A program made the position numbers and the translations under genes. From Paracholeplasma manati (GTDB lineage: Bacteria; Bacillota_I; Bacilli_A; Acholeplasmatales; UBA5453): a stretch of DNA of 64,000 nt. Location of the stretch: the NCBI RefSeq assembly GCF_025742995.1, contig NZ_JAOVQM010000005.1, positions 1 to 64,000 of the forward strand. Reading direction: 5' to 3'. The notes beneath the pieces were generated by a model that did no database searches, was not told the DNA's origin, and saw nothing but the letters and a program-made list of their open reading frames with translations. Each line of letters begins with the position of its first letter. Position 1 is the stretch's first letter. This document shows, piece after piece, positions 44,553-53,808 of this stretch.

Positions 44553-45684
44553 AGAGATGATACCTTTCTTTCATAGTCATAAATCGTTTAGAATCTGCCT
44601 CCATTTTGGTCAATAAATCTGCCAAACTGAGGCGGTTTTTTTCAATGATATCAGTACCCATCAACAAGTTAAAAAACAAATTTTGACTGGTTTTAGGGGG
44701 TTGAATGAATTGAAATTCAGGGTGTAGTTGACGAATTATATGAATCAAAATAACCCCGGTTTTAACTGGTTCGAATGCATGTACATCCTGAACGAACATT
44801 TCTAAGCCTTCACACAACACATTGGCGTGTTTGGAGAAGACTGGGGTAAAATAATGTTTTCTGAATTGAACCCCTGGTAAATCATAAGCTTTTAATGCTT
44901 CAATGGTCAATTTACTGTTGAACCAAGGTGCGCCGAATATTTGGAACGGTTTGGTTGTACCTCTACCTTCGGAGAGATTGGTCCCTTCAAAATAACACGT
45001 TGCCATATAAGCATAGATGGTATCGATGGTTGGGATATTGGGGGATGGTAACACAAACGGTAACCCGGTATCTTTAAAATTCATCGAACGACGGTATCCG
45101 CTCATTGGAATCACGGTCAAATCGGCGTGAATACCTTCGGTTTCATTAAAGAAGTTAGCCAACTCACCTATGGTTAGACCATAGCGTTGAGGTATCGAGT
45201 AGTACCCTACAAAACTTCTAAAGTTTAAATCCAACAAGTTGCCTTCGACTGCTACCCCACCTAGCGGGTTAGGACGGTCGAATACGACCATTTTCTTTTG
45301 ATAAAGTTTGCAGGCTTCCAATGCGAAAGCCATGGTATAGATAAATGTATAAAAGCGTGCCCCGACATCTTGGATGTCAAAACACAAGACATCGATGTCC
45401 GCCATCATTTCAGCGGTTGGTTTTCTCGTTTCACCATAAAGTGAATACACCATCGCGTTGGTTTCAGGGTCGACATAGGGGTCTAATTTCACCCCTGCTT
45501 GAACATTACCTCTAACCCCGTGTTCGGGCGAAAATAACGAAACCAAAGTGCCTATTTCATGGAGAATCTCAATGGTCGATTTAAAGTTAGCATCCACACC
45601 AGTCGGGTTGGTAATTAAGCCTATGCGTTTACCTTCGAACAAGGATTTATATTCATGAATACGTTCAATTCCCAATTTAATCAT
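44542..45684 (-). CDS. namZ: Exo-beta-N-acetylmuramidase NamZ-like (DUF1343/GH171), cytosolic
   Basis: A 380-residue DUF1343 protein. The family's characterised member, Bacillus subtilis NamZ (YbbC), cleaves terminal MurNAc from peptidoglycan saccharides. Conserved segments: 'FSPEHGVRGNVQAG', 'DIQDVGARFYTFIYTM', 'FDRPNPLGG' and 'SEGRGTTKPF'. The N-terminus 'MIKLGIERIHEYKS' is soluble, with no signal peptide, whereas the Bacillus enzyme is exported. It overlaps the DUF624 gene by 8 bases. Together with NagZ it would reduce imported MurNAc-GlcNAc oligomers to single sugars. Confidence 0.92.
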   Translation of the reverse strand: MIKLGIERIHEYKSLFEGKRIGLITNPTGVDANFKSTIEILHEIGTLVSLFSPEHGVRGNVQAGVKLDPYVDPETNAMVYSLYGETRKPTAEMMADIDVLCFDIQDVGARFYTFIYTMAFALEACKLYQKKMVVFDRPNPLGGVAVEGNLLDLNFRSFVGYYSIPQRYGLTIGELANFFNETEGIHADLTVIPMSGYRRSMNFKDTGLPFVLPSPNIPTIDTIYAYMATCYFEGTNLSEGRGTTKPFQIFGAPWFNSKLTIEALKAYDLPGVQFRKHYFTPVFSKHANVLCEGLEMFVQDVHAFEPVKTGVILIHIIRQLHPEFQFIQPPKTSQNLFFNLLMGTDIIEKNRLSLADLLTKMEADSKRFMTMKERYHLYDV

Positions 45685-46315
45685 TGAACTTCATCTCCTT
45701 CACATCATCGACCACACGATCAGTGATGATCGCCATGACCATTAACCAGCCACTCACACCAAATAAAACGAAGATCATCGATGTGAATGAGGTGAGTAAT
45801 AACAATAACAATACTGCGGGTGTCAATAACATGAACATGGTTCTTAGGATATATTTTCCTGCAATATAAAATGATAATTTGATAGAAGCTTTCATACCTA
45901 AGTCTGGTTTAAAATAGGCAATCGGTAATAAATATAGTGATACAGCCAGCATCATCACTACAAAAAATAACGTGATGTAGTAGCCTGCTTGATAGAAAAG
46001 ATTGGGTGCATCCTCGATGAGATCAACATAATAAGTCATATTGAGATACCCGATGGAGATAATCATACCGATTAAAATCCCCAATAAAATCTTGTAAAAA
46101 GTACGGTGTTTCAAATGATTAAAGTATGTTCTGAACAACCCTTTTTCCTGTTTCTTCCAAAGGTCTCTTAAAGTGTTATATCCTGTGGATAAACCTAAAA
46201 AGAGCGTAATGACAGGTAATATGGTGATGATCACCAATGTATTGATGATTACCAAACGCAAAATCCAGTCACTGATTTGATTAATTTTTTGGAAAAAGGG
46301 TTTTTCAATGAACAT
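45677..46315 (-). CDS. DUF624 (YesL-type) membrane protein
   Basis: A 212-residue protein with about five transmembrane helices. The N-terminus 'RLVIINTLVIITILPVIT' and 'GLSTGYNTLRDLWKKQEKG' fit DUF624/YesL, small membrane proteins regularly encoded in carbohydrate ABC transporter operons of Firmicutes. Role unknown. It is placed between the second permease pair and namZ, overlapping the latter. Confidence 0.85.
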   Translation of the reverse strand: MFIEKPFFQKINQISDWILRLVIINTLVIITILPVITLFLGLSTGYNTLRDLWKKQEKGLFRTYFNHLKHRTFYKILLGILIGMIISIGYLNMTYYVDLIEDAPNLFYQAGYYITLFFVVMMLAVSLYLLPIAYFKPDLGMKASIKLSFYIAGKYILRTMFMLLTPAVLLLLLLTSFTSMIFVLFGVSGWLMVMAIITDRVVDDVKEMKFND

Positions 46316-46323
46316 ATAATCTC

Positions 46324-47334
46324 CTAACCGACAATACCGGTTCTTTCAATCGATTCAACAAATTGTTTTTGAACAAATAAATACATAATGAGCAGTGGTA
46401 ACATCATGAGTAACGCCGCAACGTTGCTGATGAGAGCTAAGAAGAGTGGGTTTTCCCAAACATCTTGACCAACCAAATCCAGACCACCCGTGTAGAACAA
46501 TTGTGCATACATGTTTTCTGCAGCATTGAGAAGACGCATGGTTAAGATTGGAAAATCTGCTGTGGATACTTCAAAGATTTTCACATAATAGGCATCATTC
46601 CACGCCCATACAAACGAGAATAGACCAACGGTAACCATCGCACCTCTGGCGTTTGGCAACATAACATTAAAGAATATTCTAAAGACACCAGCACCATCAA
46701 TCTGTGCGGATTCTTCCAATTCCTTTGGCAATCCCGCAAAGAATTGTCTAAAGATAAAAATGAAGATACCAGAACGAATCCCCATACCAAAGAGGTTCAT
46801 CAAATAGATAGAGGTTTGCTTCCCAATCAATTGAAGGTCTCTAAAGTAGAGAAATTGTGATAATGATAAAGCTTGTGGCGGGATGACAATGGTTAAGATG
46901 ACCAAAATGAATAGGGTATTGGTAACTTTGTTCTTAAGTCTTGAAAAAGCATACCCTGCCAACGCGGTAGAGAATAACTGTAACACCATTGAAATGAATG
47001 AGATGGTCGCTGTATTGATCAGTGCATCCTTATAATCCAACACCAATACCGCGAGTTCTAGGTTTTTTAATGACCAAATCTCAGGTATCCAAATAACCGC
47101 TGGATTATTGACATCTTCTGGTGCTCTTAGGGCTTGTAGGATTTGTTGGATGGTTGGGAACAAAATAACGAAGCACAACCCAATCAAAAATACATAACGG
47201 AAGAATGACCCAAAGAATGCTTGGAAATCTCTTTTTCTTTTCGCATTCAACTTTTGTGTGAAATAGGTATTTTTAATGTCTGTTTTCTTCTTCTCGATGA
47301 ATGCTTTAATGGTTTGGAAGAGATTAGTTTTCAT
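46324..47334 (-). CDS. Carbohydrate ABC permease, MalG type
   Basis: About 336 residues, six transmembrane helices and the EAA-loop 'ELEESAQIDGAGVFRIFFNVMLPNARG'. The N-terminal cytosolic segment (about 45 charged residues) is longer than usual. The start at 47332-47334 is chosen because GGAGG lies 8 bases upstream. It overlaps the partner permease by 11 bases. It forms a pair with the 47324-48253 product; no dedicated ATPase is encoded here, so a shared MsmX-like ATPase elsewhere is expected. Confidence 0.93.
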   Translation of the reverse strand: MKTNLFQTIKAFIEKKKTDIKNTYFTQKLNAKRKRDFQAFFGSFFRYVFLIGLCFVILFPTIQQILQALRAPEDVNNPAVIWIPEIWSLKNLELAVLVLDYKDALINTATISFISMVLQLFSTALAGYAFSRLKNKVTNTLFILVILTIVIPPQALSLSQFLYFRDLQLIGKQTSIYLMNLFGMGIRSGIFIFIFRQFFAGLPKELEESAQIDGAGVFRIFFNVMLPNARGAMVTVGLFSFVWAWNDAYYVKIFEVSTADFPILTMRLLNAAENMYAQLFYTGGLDLVGQDVWENPLFLALISNVAALLMMLPLLIMYLFVQKQFVESIERTGIVG

Positions 47335-48253
47335 AATGAGAACCTCCAATACCAAAGATTTTAGCTAATAAGAAGATGATGAGTAGAATCACCAAAATCG
47401 ATCCCACATACATCCATGACATCGCTGAGGAAAGTCCCCATTGTTGGCTATTGAGTTCATCTGAAATAATGCCTGAAACCGATGAAGTCAAGAACGTATC
47501 GACCAGTGCATATACTGTAACGGTAAGGATGTGAGGGGACACGTTTGGTAACGTGATCAACCAGAACATTTCATAGGCTGTCGCGCCTTCGATTTTCGCT
47601 GCTTCATACAAATGTTTTGGTACAGATTGAATGGATGCTAAAAACAGAAGGATTGGCACCCCTGCCAACGCCAAGATGTCGTAGATACGACCAATCAATC
47701 CACTGATAAATCCAACAATCATTTGATCTAAACCGGTTTGAACCAAGAAATGCTCTAAATCAAACAGCTGACCAATGTTTTGTTGTTCAAGGATTTGTGT
47801 GATGATATCTCCGCCACCGAGTGCTGTCGCGACCGCGGCTGAGTTTAAAATCACTGGGATAAAGAATATCGCTCGCACCACAGCTCTACCGCGGAATTTC
47901 GCATTGAGCATGACTGCGATGAATAGACTGAAGATCAATAGCACCGGTAAGTTGATGACCACGTCCGTGACGGTATTGATCAATTCAACTTTAAAGCTAC
48001 TAACCGTAGTTACGTGGGTATTCCACGCAAATAAGTAATTACCAAACCCGACAAATTCAAGCACAATTTCACCCACACGTGGGGTCAACTTGAAGAATGA
48101 ATACATGAAGGATTGGATGAGCGGCATACCAAATAAGAATACAATCCCTAACAACCATGGCAACAAGAATATAAACGACCACAATTGTTTTTGTTTTTGA
48201 TACTTATTGATATTTTTCGTGTTTACACCGATATTTTTTTGTACTTGTTGCAT
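47324..48253 (-). CDS. Carbohydrate ABC permease, MalF type
   Basis: A 309-residue permease with six transmembrane helices and the MalF-type EAA loop 'KHLYEAAKIEGATAYEMFWLITLPN'. 'FLLPWLLGIVFLFGMPLIQS' at TM1 is typical of CUT1 sugar transporters. There is an unusual extra segment between TM3 and TM4 (about residues 140-185). It starts one base after the DUF5696 gene, with a GGGGG ribosome-binding site. Confidence 0.93.
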   Translation of the reverse strand: MQQVQKNIGVNTKNINKYQKQKQLWSFIFLLPWLLGIVFLFGMPLIQSFMYSFFKLTPRVGEIVLEFVGFGNYLFAWNTHVTTVSSFKVELINTVTDVVINLPVLLIFSLFIAVMLNAKFRGRAVVRAIFFIPVILNSAAVATALGGGDIITQILEQQNIGQLFDLEHFLVQTGLDQMIVGFISGLIGRIYDILALAGVPILLFLASIQSVPKHLYEAAKIEGATAYEMFWLITLPNVSPHILTVTVYALVDTFLTSSVSGIISDELNSQQWGLSSAMSWMYVGSILVILLIIFLLAKIFGIGGSHYEN

Positions 48254-48254
48254 C

Positions 48255-50819
48255 TTAATTACCCCCTACCACTTTATAATTCATGGCGAAGACGACTTGT
48301 CCTAGGTAATTATAAGGCGTCAAGTTGTAGTTAATCACGACTTCTAATCCATGTGAATACGTAACTTTATACACGTTATTCGCAATAATTTCATGTTGAA
48401 CCAAACGGCCTTGGTGGATACCAATGGCATCGAGTTCTACTTTTTGTGTCTGCATCAAATCCAACCAGTTTTTGTAGTAGGTCGAGTTGTACTGATTGTA
48501 TTCGGTGTTGAGTAATTCCCTCGAATCGTCATAGGTGAGGGTATACTTTAAATTCGACCCAGTTTCAATGGCTTTCAAGAAATTATACTCAATGCTTCTG
48601 GTTGAGATGATATTGATAGAATCCCCTGCATAATCTACAAGGCCTGATAATGCCAATTGAAGGAGGGGAATTTGTTCATCTATGATGGCGTATAATGTGG
48701 TATCTGTTGGCAAATCTGTGATGTATTTCGCATAAGGTATCGCGAAACCCATCGGGTTACGTAACATCAGTTGTTTGTTGGATTCCGCTAAAATCGCTTG
48801 TTGTAAACGTAAGGCATCCTGTTTAAATAGGATGTTTGATTTGTCATAAGAACCGGTTAAATATTGACCTAACATGGATAAATCGATATAGTCATGTTTG
48901 AAATCCTTGACCATTTTATCGTAAATCGCTTGATAATACGCTGGGTTAATGATGTAATCCGCATCGCTATGTGGATACATCGTTTCAGAATAAGGTAATC
49001 CTGTTGGGTAATGATATTCGTATAAATACGCATTGTTGCCTGTGATTCTCTTTGCTGAGTAGGTGTATTGGTCAGAGAAACGACGATACCCATTGACCGT
49101 CATCAATTTCACCGATGCATACACGTCAATATGATCGGTTTCTAGCGTATTCACCATACGCTTAAACCCTTGTTCATTGCCCAAAACACGTTCGACATCC
49201 ATCTTGGTTTCAATGGATTGTGAAAGACCACCATTGAATACACCGGAATAAATCACATTGATGTCATCGATGTTCAACGCTTGCATCTCATCAATGATTT
49301 TCAGTGCTTGTTTGAAAGTGGTAAGTGAGCGTGTGGTATGATACGGGATACCTAAGAAGAATTCTTTTTTATCGTAAGCACCTAAAAACTCTGTGGTGAT
49401 GACGGTTTGTGTGGTTTGATCATTTAAACTTAATCCATAAGTATCGATCAAGTAATTTCGATAGCTCTCAGCTACCCCCACATAATTATTATTCGCGCCA
49501 GTGAGAAACTCGTACTGAACCACAAAATCGGTTCTGACAATCGGTTTTGTCCATAGTGTGATTCCGTGTGGTACCGATGGGGTACCTAACGTGATGGCTT
49601 CAGATTCTCTAAGGTTAAATGATATGAATACATTGTTGTAAGAGTCAATACGCCCAGAGACATCGGCGTTGATGGTTGCCATAGCATCCCCTTCAGTGAT
49701 GATACCTGCAAATCCACCGACTTCTTTGATCATACCAAAGACTGGGATGGTGATGTCTTGTTGTTGTTCTCTCATCTTAAATGGTAGTAAAGCCAAATCT
49801 TGACCATAAAGGCGTTTGCGATAAGGGTTTTGATAATACTTACCATTGTTAAAGTTCATGATGGCTCCTGCACCATCCGGTAAGACGATGTAACCTTCGG
49901 TTGGGACGCCAGCGATTTCCGCGATGGCTGTACCGAACATTGGGTATAAGGAAATACTTGAAATACGAGACCCACCAAATTCTTGTAAGGTATTTCGCAT
50001 GATGGCAGTTTGAATACCTTTATCTGTGAGTTTCACTTCTACACCAATCTGAAAGCGGATTTTTTCATAATCCACGGTATAGCCATAACCAAAGTTTTCC
50101 TCAATGGCTTGTTCACGGGTATAACCCAACTTACCATAGAATATGTCGTATAAACGGTTGATGACTAAACGGCTCATGGTTTCATAACGAGCAATCTCGT
50201 ATAGACCCGTGACTTCATCAAATTTGGTATAGGCGATTTGTTCTAAAATGGCTCGGTCTTCTAAGGTTTCCATGATTTCTTTTGGTAAAAATTTAGGAAA
50301 GAATAGGTAATCGACTTCTAAGTCTTCTAACATATACAAGACTTGGAAACCATCGTTGAGATACTTGATTTTATAGGTGCGTTCTCCAGCTGCAGAGAGT
50401 CTGCTTTCTGGATGACTGATGGAAAATTTATAGTTGTTGATGGTCGTTAATGATCCATTCGCATCCACATATTGAACTTCTAAGGTTGCTTTTTGTTTTT
50501 CAATCGCGGTAGGGGTAATTTTACCAGATTCGGCTTCCCATGGGTCTGGGATGGTTGGGTTCGATTGCCATACTTCACCATTGCGTTTATCTACCACTTT
50601 GAAATACGTATTGGTTTCGTCCAAATACAGTTCAAAATTCGTATTTGATACTACCAATTTGTTGTTATCACTGAGTTCACTACCTGCCACAAATCCTGTT
50701 TCATCAAATGGAATGAGTTCAGGGAATTGTAAGTCTGCAGCCTTTAATTTAAATGCCAATTGATAGGTTGTGATGCCTAAGATGATGACTAGGATGCCAA
50801 TCCATATTTTTAATTTCAT
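48255..50819 (-). CDS. DUF5696-domain protein, membrane-anchored
   Basis: An 854-residue protein with an N-terminal transmembrane anchor (about 5-24) and a large extracellular part. The middle ('VPTEGYIVLPDGAGAIMNF', 'YGQDLALLPFK', 'DITIPVFGMIKEVGGFAGII') is the DUF5696 family, found in Firmicute carbohydrate ABC operons. The region after about 480 has the alternating pattern of a TIM-barrel hydrolase ('INVIYSGVFNGG', 'YASVKLMTVNGYRRF', 'YIDLSMLGQYL'). A glycoside hydrolase role is plausible but unproven. AGGAGG precedes the ATG. Confidence 0.85.
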   Translation of the reverse strand: MKLKIWIGILVIILGITTYQLAFKLKAADLQFPELIPFDETGFVAGSELSDNNKLVVSNTNFELYLDETNTYFKVVDKRNGEVWQSNPTIPDPWEAESGKITPTAIEKQKATLEVQYVDANGSLTTINNYKFSISHPESRLSAAGERTYKIKYLNDGFQVLYMLEDLEVDYLFFPKFLPKEIMETLEDRAILEQIAYTKFDEVTGLYEIARYETMSRLVINRLYDIFYGKLGYTREQAIEENFGYGYTVDYEKIRFQIGVEVKLTDKGIQTAIMRNTLQEFGGSRISSISLYPMFGTAIAEIAGVPTEGYIVLPDGAGAIMNFNNGKYYQNPYRKRLYGQDLALLPFKMREQQQDITIPVFGMIKEVGGFAGIITEGDAMATINADVSGRIDSYNNVFISFNLRESEAITLGTPSVPHGITLWTKPIVRTDFVVQYEFLTGANNNYVGVAESYRNYLIDTYGLSLNDQTTQTVITTEFLGAYDKKEFFLGIPYHTTRSLTTFKQALKIIDEMQALNIDDINVIYSGVFNGGLSQSIETKMDVERVLGNEQGFKRMVNTLETDHIDVYASVKLMTVNGYRRFSDQYTYSAKRITGNNAYLYEYHYPTGLPYSETMYPHSDADYIINPAYYQAIYDKMVKDFKHDYIDLSMLGQYLTGSYDKSNILFKQDALRLQQAILAESNKQLMLRNPMGFAIPYAKYITDLPTDTTLYAIIDEQIPLLQLALSGLVDYAGDSINIISTRSIEYNFLKAIETGSNLKYTLTYDDSRELLNTEYNQYNSTYYKNWLDLMQTQKVELDAIGIHQGRLVQHEIIANNVYKVTYSHGLEVVINYNLTPYNYLGQVVFAMNYKVVGGN

Positions 50820-50831
50820 AGTGATTGCCTC

Positions 50832-51473
50832 CTAATATCGCAACGATATTTCATTGTAGATGGAAGCCACAAACGAAATAAACTGTTGGATTAAATCAAA
50901 GAATAGTAACCCTAAAAACATCAATACCGCCATCGCGATGAAGGTTGCGATAAATGCTAAGATGGTTTTAAAGAGACCATAATTATGAATGTTTAAAATA
51001 CCCATGAATAACATCCAACCTGCAGCGACATATGAAATCGAAACTGCTAGGGTATAGAATGCCATTTCTTCGAGGGTTAAAAAGTTTGAAATAATGACGG
51101 CTGGAAATCCAACGATGAGGATAGGAAACAAGGAATACCCTGTTACCATGAGGATTTCTTTATATTTGCCTTTACCTTCCATCAACGTGGTCACTGACCA
51201 ATTGGCAGCGGTAAAGATGCCAACCAATAAGACCACAGCAAATATTTCTTCTAAGGAATTTAACAACATCGGATTACGATTGTTGATGAGTGGTCCTTCA
51301 TATTGATAGGTAAAAATGCGGAGGAATGCAAACAAGAAGATAAAGGTAATTGCAACACTCATTTTGCCTTTTTCATAGCGCTTGAATTCTTCATACCCAT
51401 CAAATGGATGAAATAATACATATTTTGGAAAGCTGAGGAATTGTTCCTTGAAGCGTTTGAAATTAATCTTCAT
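50832..51473 (-). CDS. Yip1-domain membrane protein
   Basis: About 213 residues. 'FPKYVLFHPFDGYEEFKRYEKG' followed by about five transmembrane helices is the Yip1-family layout seen in Firmicute carbohydrate operons. Start at 51471-51473, overlapping the propeller gene by 11 bases; a GTG six codons upstream would hide the GGAGG site. Function unknown. Confidence 0.8.
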   Translation of the reverse strand: MKINFKRFKEQFLSFPKYVLFHPFDGYEEFKRYEKGKMSVAITFIFLFAFLRIFTYQYEGPLINNRNPMLLNSLEEIFAVVLLVGIFTAANWSVTTLMEGKGKYKEILMVTGYSLFPILIVGFPAVIISNFLTLEEMAFYTLAVSISYVAAGWMLFMGILNIHNYGLFKTILAFIATFIAMAVLMFLGLLFFDLIQQFISFVASIYNEISLRY

Positions 51474-52929
51474 ATAGAACGTGACCTCCACTTCTGATGG
51501 TCTTACGAATCTTGATGTAGACGAATAGACCTGCTAAAGCAACCGTTCCGCCCATGATCCAACCAAAGTTTTCTCTTAGGATTTCATTACGGTAACCTTT
51601 AAATGCTTTCGAATAATAGAAATCATCGTGTCCTAATTTGAAATAGGCCATGGCTTCTTTGTATTCACCTTGTCTTAACAAGTATTTACCAATGCCATTG
51701 TAAGACACTTCATAGTTGGTGTTTAATACCAAGACCTCACGCCAAATTTGTGCAGCTTCATCAAATAAACCTTCATCTTGAAGGGATACGGCTTGATTGA
51801 CTGAACGTCCAAAATCGGTGAGTCGATAAACGATGACTGTTCTAGTTTTACGGTCTAGCACCATGATGTCATCATTTAGATAGGCAACAGCCACACCTTC
51901 TGTGAACTTATCGCTTTGTTGACCTTCAGCGCTATTGATATAGAGTAAATTACCCTCATTATCATAGGTGAAAAGTCTTGAGCGTTTTTGATCTAATACA
52001 GTATAAATACCATGTTCAGTATAGGCGATATCTTGAAGTAATGATGGTCCAGTTACAACGTATTTATTGCCTGCTTCTAGGTAATGAATGTCCCCCATTG
52101 GCGGGAAATAACCACGTTTTTTAATGACATCGATCCCTTTTGGATTGATCAATTGAATGGTATTTTTAGCGTTGTTTTCGCTGGGTTTCGATGTCGCATA
52201 AATGAAACTTTCTGGATTGAGCACCACATTGGTGTATTCGGTTGGTAAGAATAACTTTAACTGTGCCAACTGTGCTTCTGTCATCATGTTTCTTCTAAAT
52301 ATTTCGTAGGGTGTCATCTGTATTGGATTGACACCTGTAAAGCGATTAAAATCACCATTAGAAGAAAGTTCAATGATGCCTTCATAGACATTTTTCGCGA
52401 TTACGTACATGCGTTCTGTCGCATCCACAGTAATCTTGATGGGTTCAAAGTTAAGTTCTTCAAACGTTGGGTCATCAATGGTATCAAACACATCGATGAC
52501 TTCGTAGTCACGATTGAGTTTAACAATGCGCTTATTACCTGTATCAGCCACATAAATGGCGTTATTGGTCACTTCTAATCCAAATGCCCCATTGAGTGTT
52601 GTTGACGCTTCTGCGAAACCAGGTTCTTGTTTATCCAGAAAAGCTTGGGTAAATGGAAAATCCTTAACTACTTCAACGAGTTCAAATTGTGGATTCACAA
52701 CCACGATTGCATTTTCTGTGGAATCCAGCATATAAATGTGATCATCAAAAACCACCATATCTTCTGGTGTAGATAAGGTTGTCCCTAAAGTTTGCGCATT
52801 GAAATACGCAGCAAACGTCATGCCTGGTGCGGAATGAATGACTTCGTTATAATAGGAATAATTATACGAAACCGATGAAATTTGCAATGGTAAGGTGAAT
52901 AACAGGGTGAAAAATGCGAATATTTTCAT
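51463..52929 (-). CDS. NHL-type beta-propeller / TPR protein with C-terminal membrane anchor
   Basis: 488 residues. Signal peptide (about 1-18); residues about 45-390 contain NHL-like propeller blades ('PEDMVVFDDHIYMLDSTEN', 'AFGLEVTNNAIYVADTGNKRIVKLN', 'GVAVAYLNDDIMVLDRKTR'). About 400-460 are two TPR-like repeats ('DEAAQIWREVLVLNTNYEVSY', 'GEYKEAMAYFKLG'), and a transmembrane helix follows (about 462-480, 'IMGGTVALAGLFVYI'). The C-terminus is cytosolic and basic. It probably sits outside the membrane near the transporter as a scaffold. AAGGAGG lies before the ATG. Confidence 0.82.
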   Translation of the reverse strand: MKIFAFFTLLFTLPLQISSVSYNYSYYNEVIHSAPGMTFAAYFNAQTLGTTLSTPEDMVVFDDHIYMLDSTENAIVVVNPQFELVEVVKDFPFTQAFLDKQEPGFAEASTTLNGAFGLEVTNNAIYVADTGNKRIVKLNRDYEVIDVFDTIDDPTFEELNFEPIKITVDATERMYVIAKNVYEGIIELSSNGDFNRFTGVNPIQMTPYEIFRRNMMTEAQLAQLKLFLPTEYTNVVLNPESFIYATSKPSENNAKNTIQLINPKGIDVIKKRGYFPPMGDIHYLEAGNKYVVTGPSLLQDIAYTEHGIYTVLDQKRSRLFTYDNEGNLLYINSAEGQQSDKFTEGVAVAYLNDDIMVLDRKTRTVIVYRLTDFGRSVNQAVSLQDEGLFDEAAQIWREVLVLNTNYEVSYNGIGKYLLRQGEYKEAMAYFKLGHDDFYYSKAFKGYRNEILRENFGWIMGGTVALAGLFVYIKIRKTIRSGGHVLYED

Positions 52930-52940
52930 GTGTATCCTCC

Positions 52941-53807
52941 TTATTTCATGCCCGAATGGCTAAATGTTTCAACAATTCTAGACTGTGAAATCATAAAGAA
53001 TGTGACTGGAACAATCATCATAACAAAAGCAACCGCAGCAATGGTACCGGCACGTTCAATCGACCCTTGGGCGATTTGTCTTAACGCATACGAGACAGGT
53101 TTCAACTCTTCAGAGAAGATGAAGGAACCCCCATCGGTTGTCCATAGTCTTTGGAATAACAAGATGACTAAGGTTAACCAAGCTGGTTTAACCAATGGCA
53201 TCACGATTTGGAAGAATATACGGTATTCACTCGCACCGTCAATCTTCGCCGACTCAATCAATTCATCCGGGATTTGTGTCATGAATTGTTTCATGAGGTA
53301 AAGCCCAAGGGATGATGCGATGGCCGGTAAGATGATGGCGAATGGCGTATCTACTAAGCCAATCGATGAAATGATGATGTAGTTTGGTGTAGCGGTAACT
53401 TGTGGTGCAAACATCAAGGAATAAACAACCAATGTGAAGAAAATGGTCTTCCCTGGAAATTTGTATTTTGCGAGTGGATAGGCTGCCATCGAAGCGATGA
53501 TGACGTGTCCTACAGTCCCGGTTAATGTGATGAAGATGGTATTAAAGAAATATCTAGAGAATGGAATCCATGAGTTTTCCATCAATTCAGATAAGTCTCT
53601 AAAGTTGTCAAATGTGATGTTTCTAGGTAATAAGGTTGGTGGAAACTTGAACAATTCATCGAGTGGTTTAAAGGCATTCGACACGGTCATGATGAGTGGG
53701 TATGCACTAAAGATTCCAAACAAAGCGAGTAATGTCATTAGGAAAATATCGCCACCTAACGAACGGTTGAGTTTACGGTTCTTTTTGATTCTTAATTTTT
53801 TCGCCAT
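52941..53807 (-). CDS. Carbohydrate ABC permease, MalG type (first pair)
   Basis: About 288 residues, six transmembrane helices and EAA loop 'ELIESAKIDGASEYRIFFQIVMPLVKP'. Start at 53805-53807 (ATG after GGGTGATTAAG), one base after the upstream stop; a GTG three codons earlier lies inside that gene. It pairs with the 53809-54741 product. Confidence 0.94.
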   Translation of the reverse strand: MAKKLRIKKNRKLNRSLGGDIFLMTLLALFGIFSAYPLIMTVSNAFKPLDELFKFPPTLLPRNITFDNFRDLSELMENSWIPFSRYFFNTIFITLTGTVGHVIIASMAAYPLAKYKFPGKTIFFTLVVYSLMFAPQVTATPNYIIISSIGLVDTPFAIILPAIASSLGLYLMKQFMTQIPDELIESAKIDGASEYRIFFQIVMPLVKPAWLTLVILLFQRLWTTDGGSFIFSEELKPVSYALRQIAQGSIERAGTIAAVAFVMMIVPVTFFMISQSRIVETFSHSGMK

Positions 53808-53808
53808 C

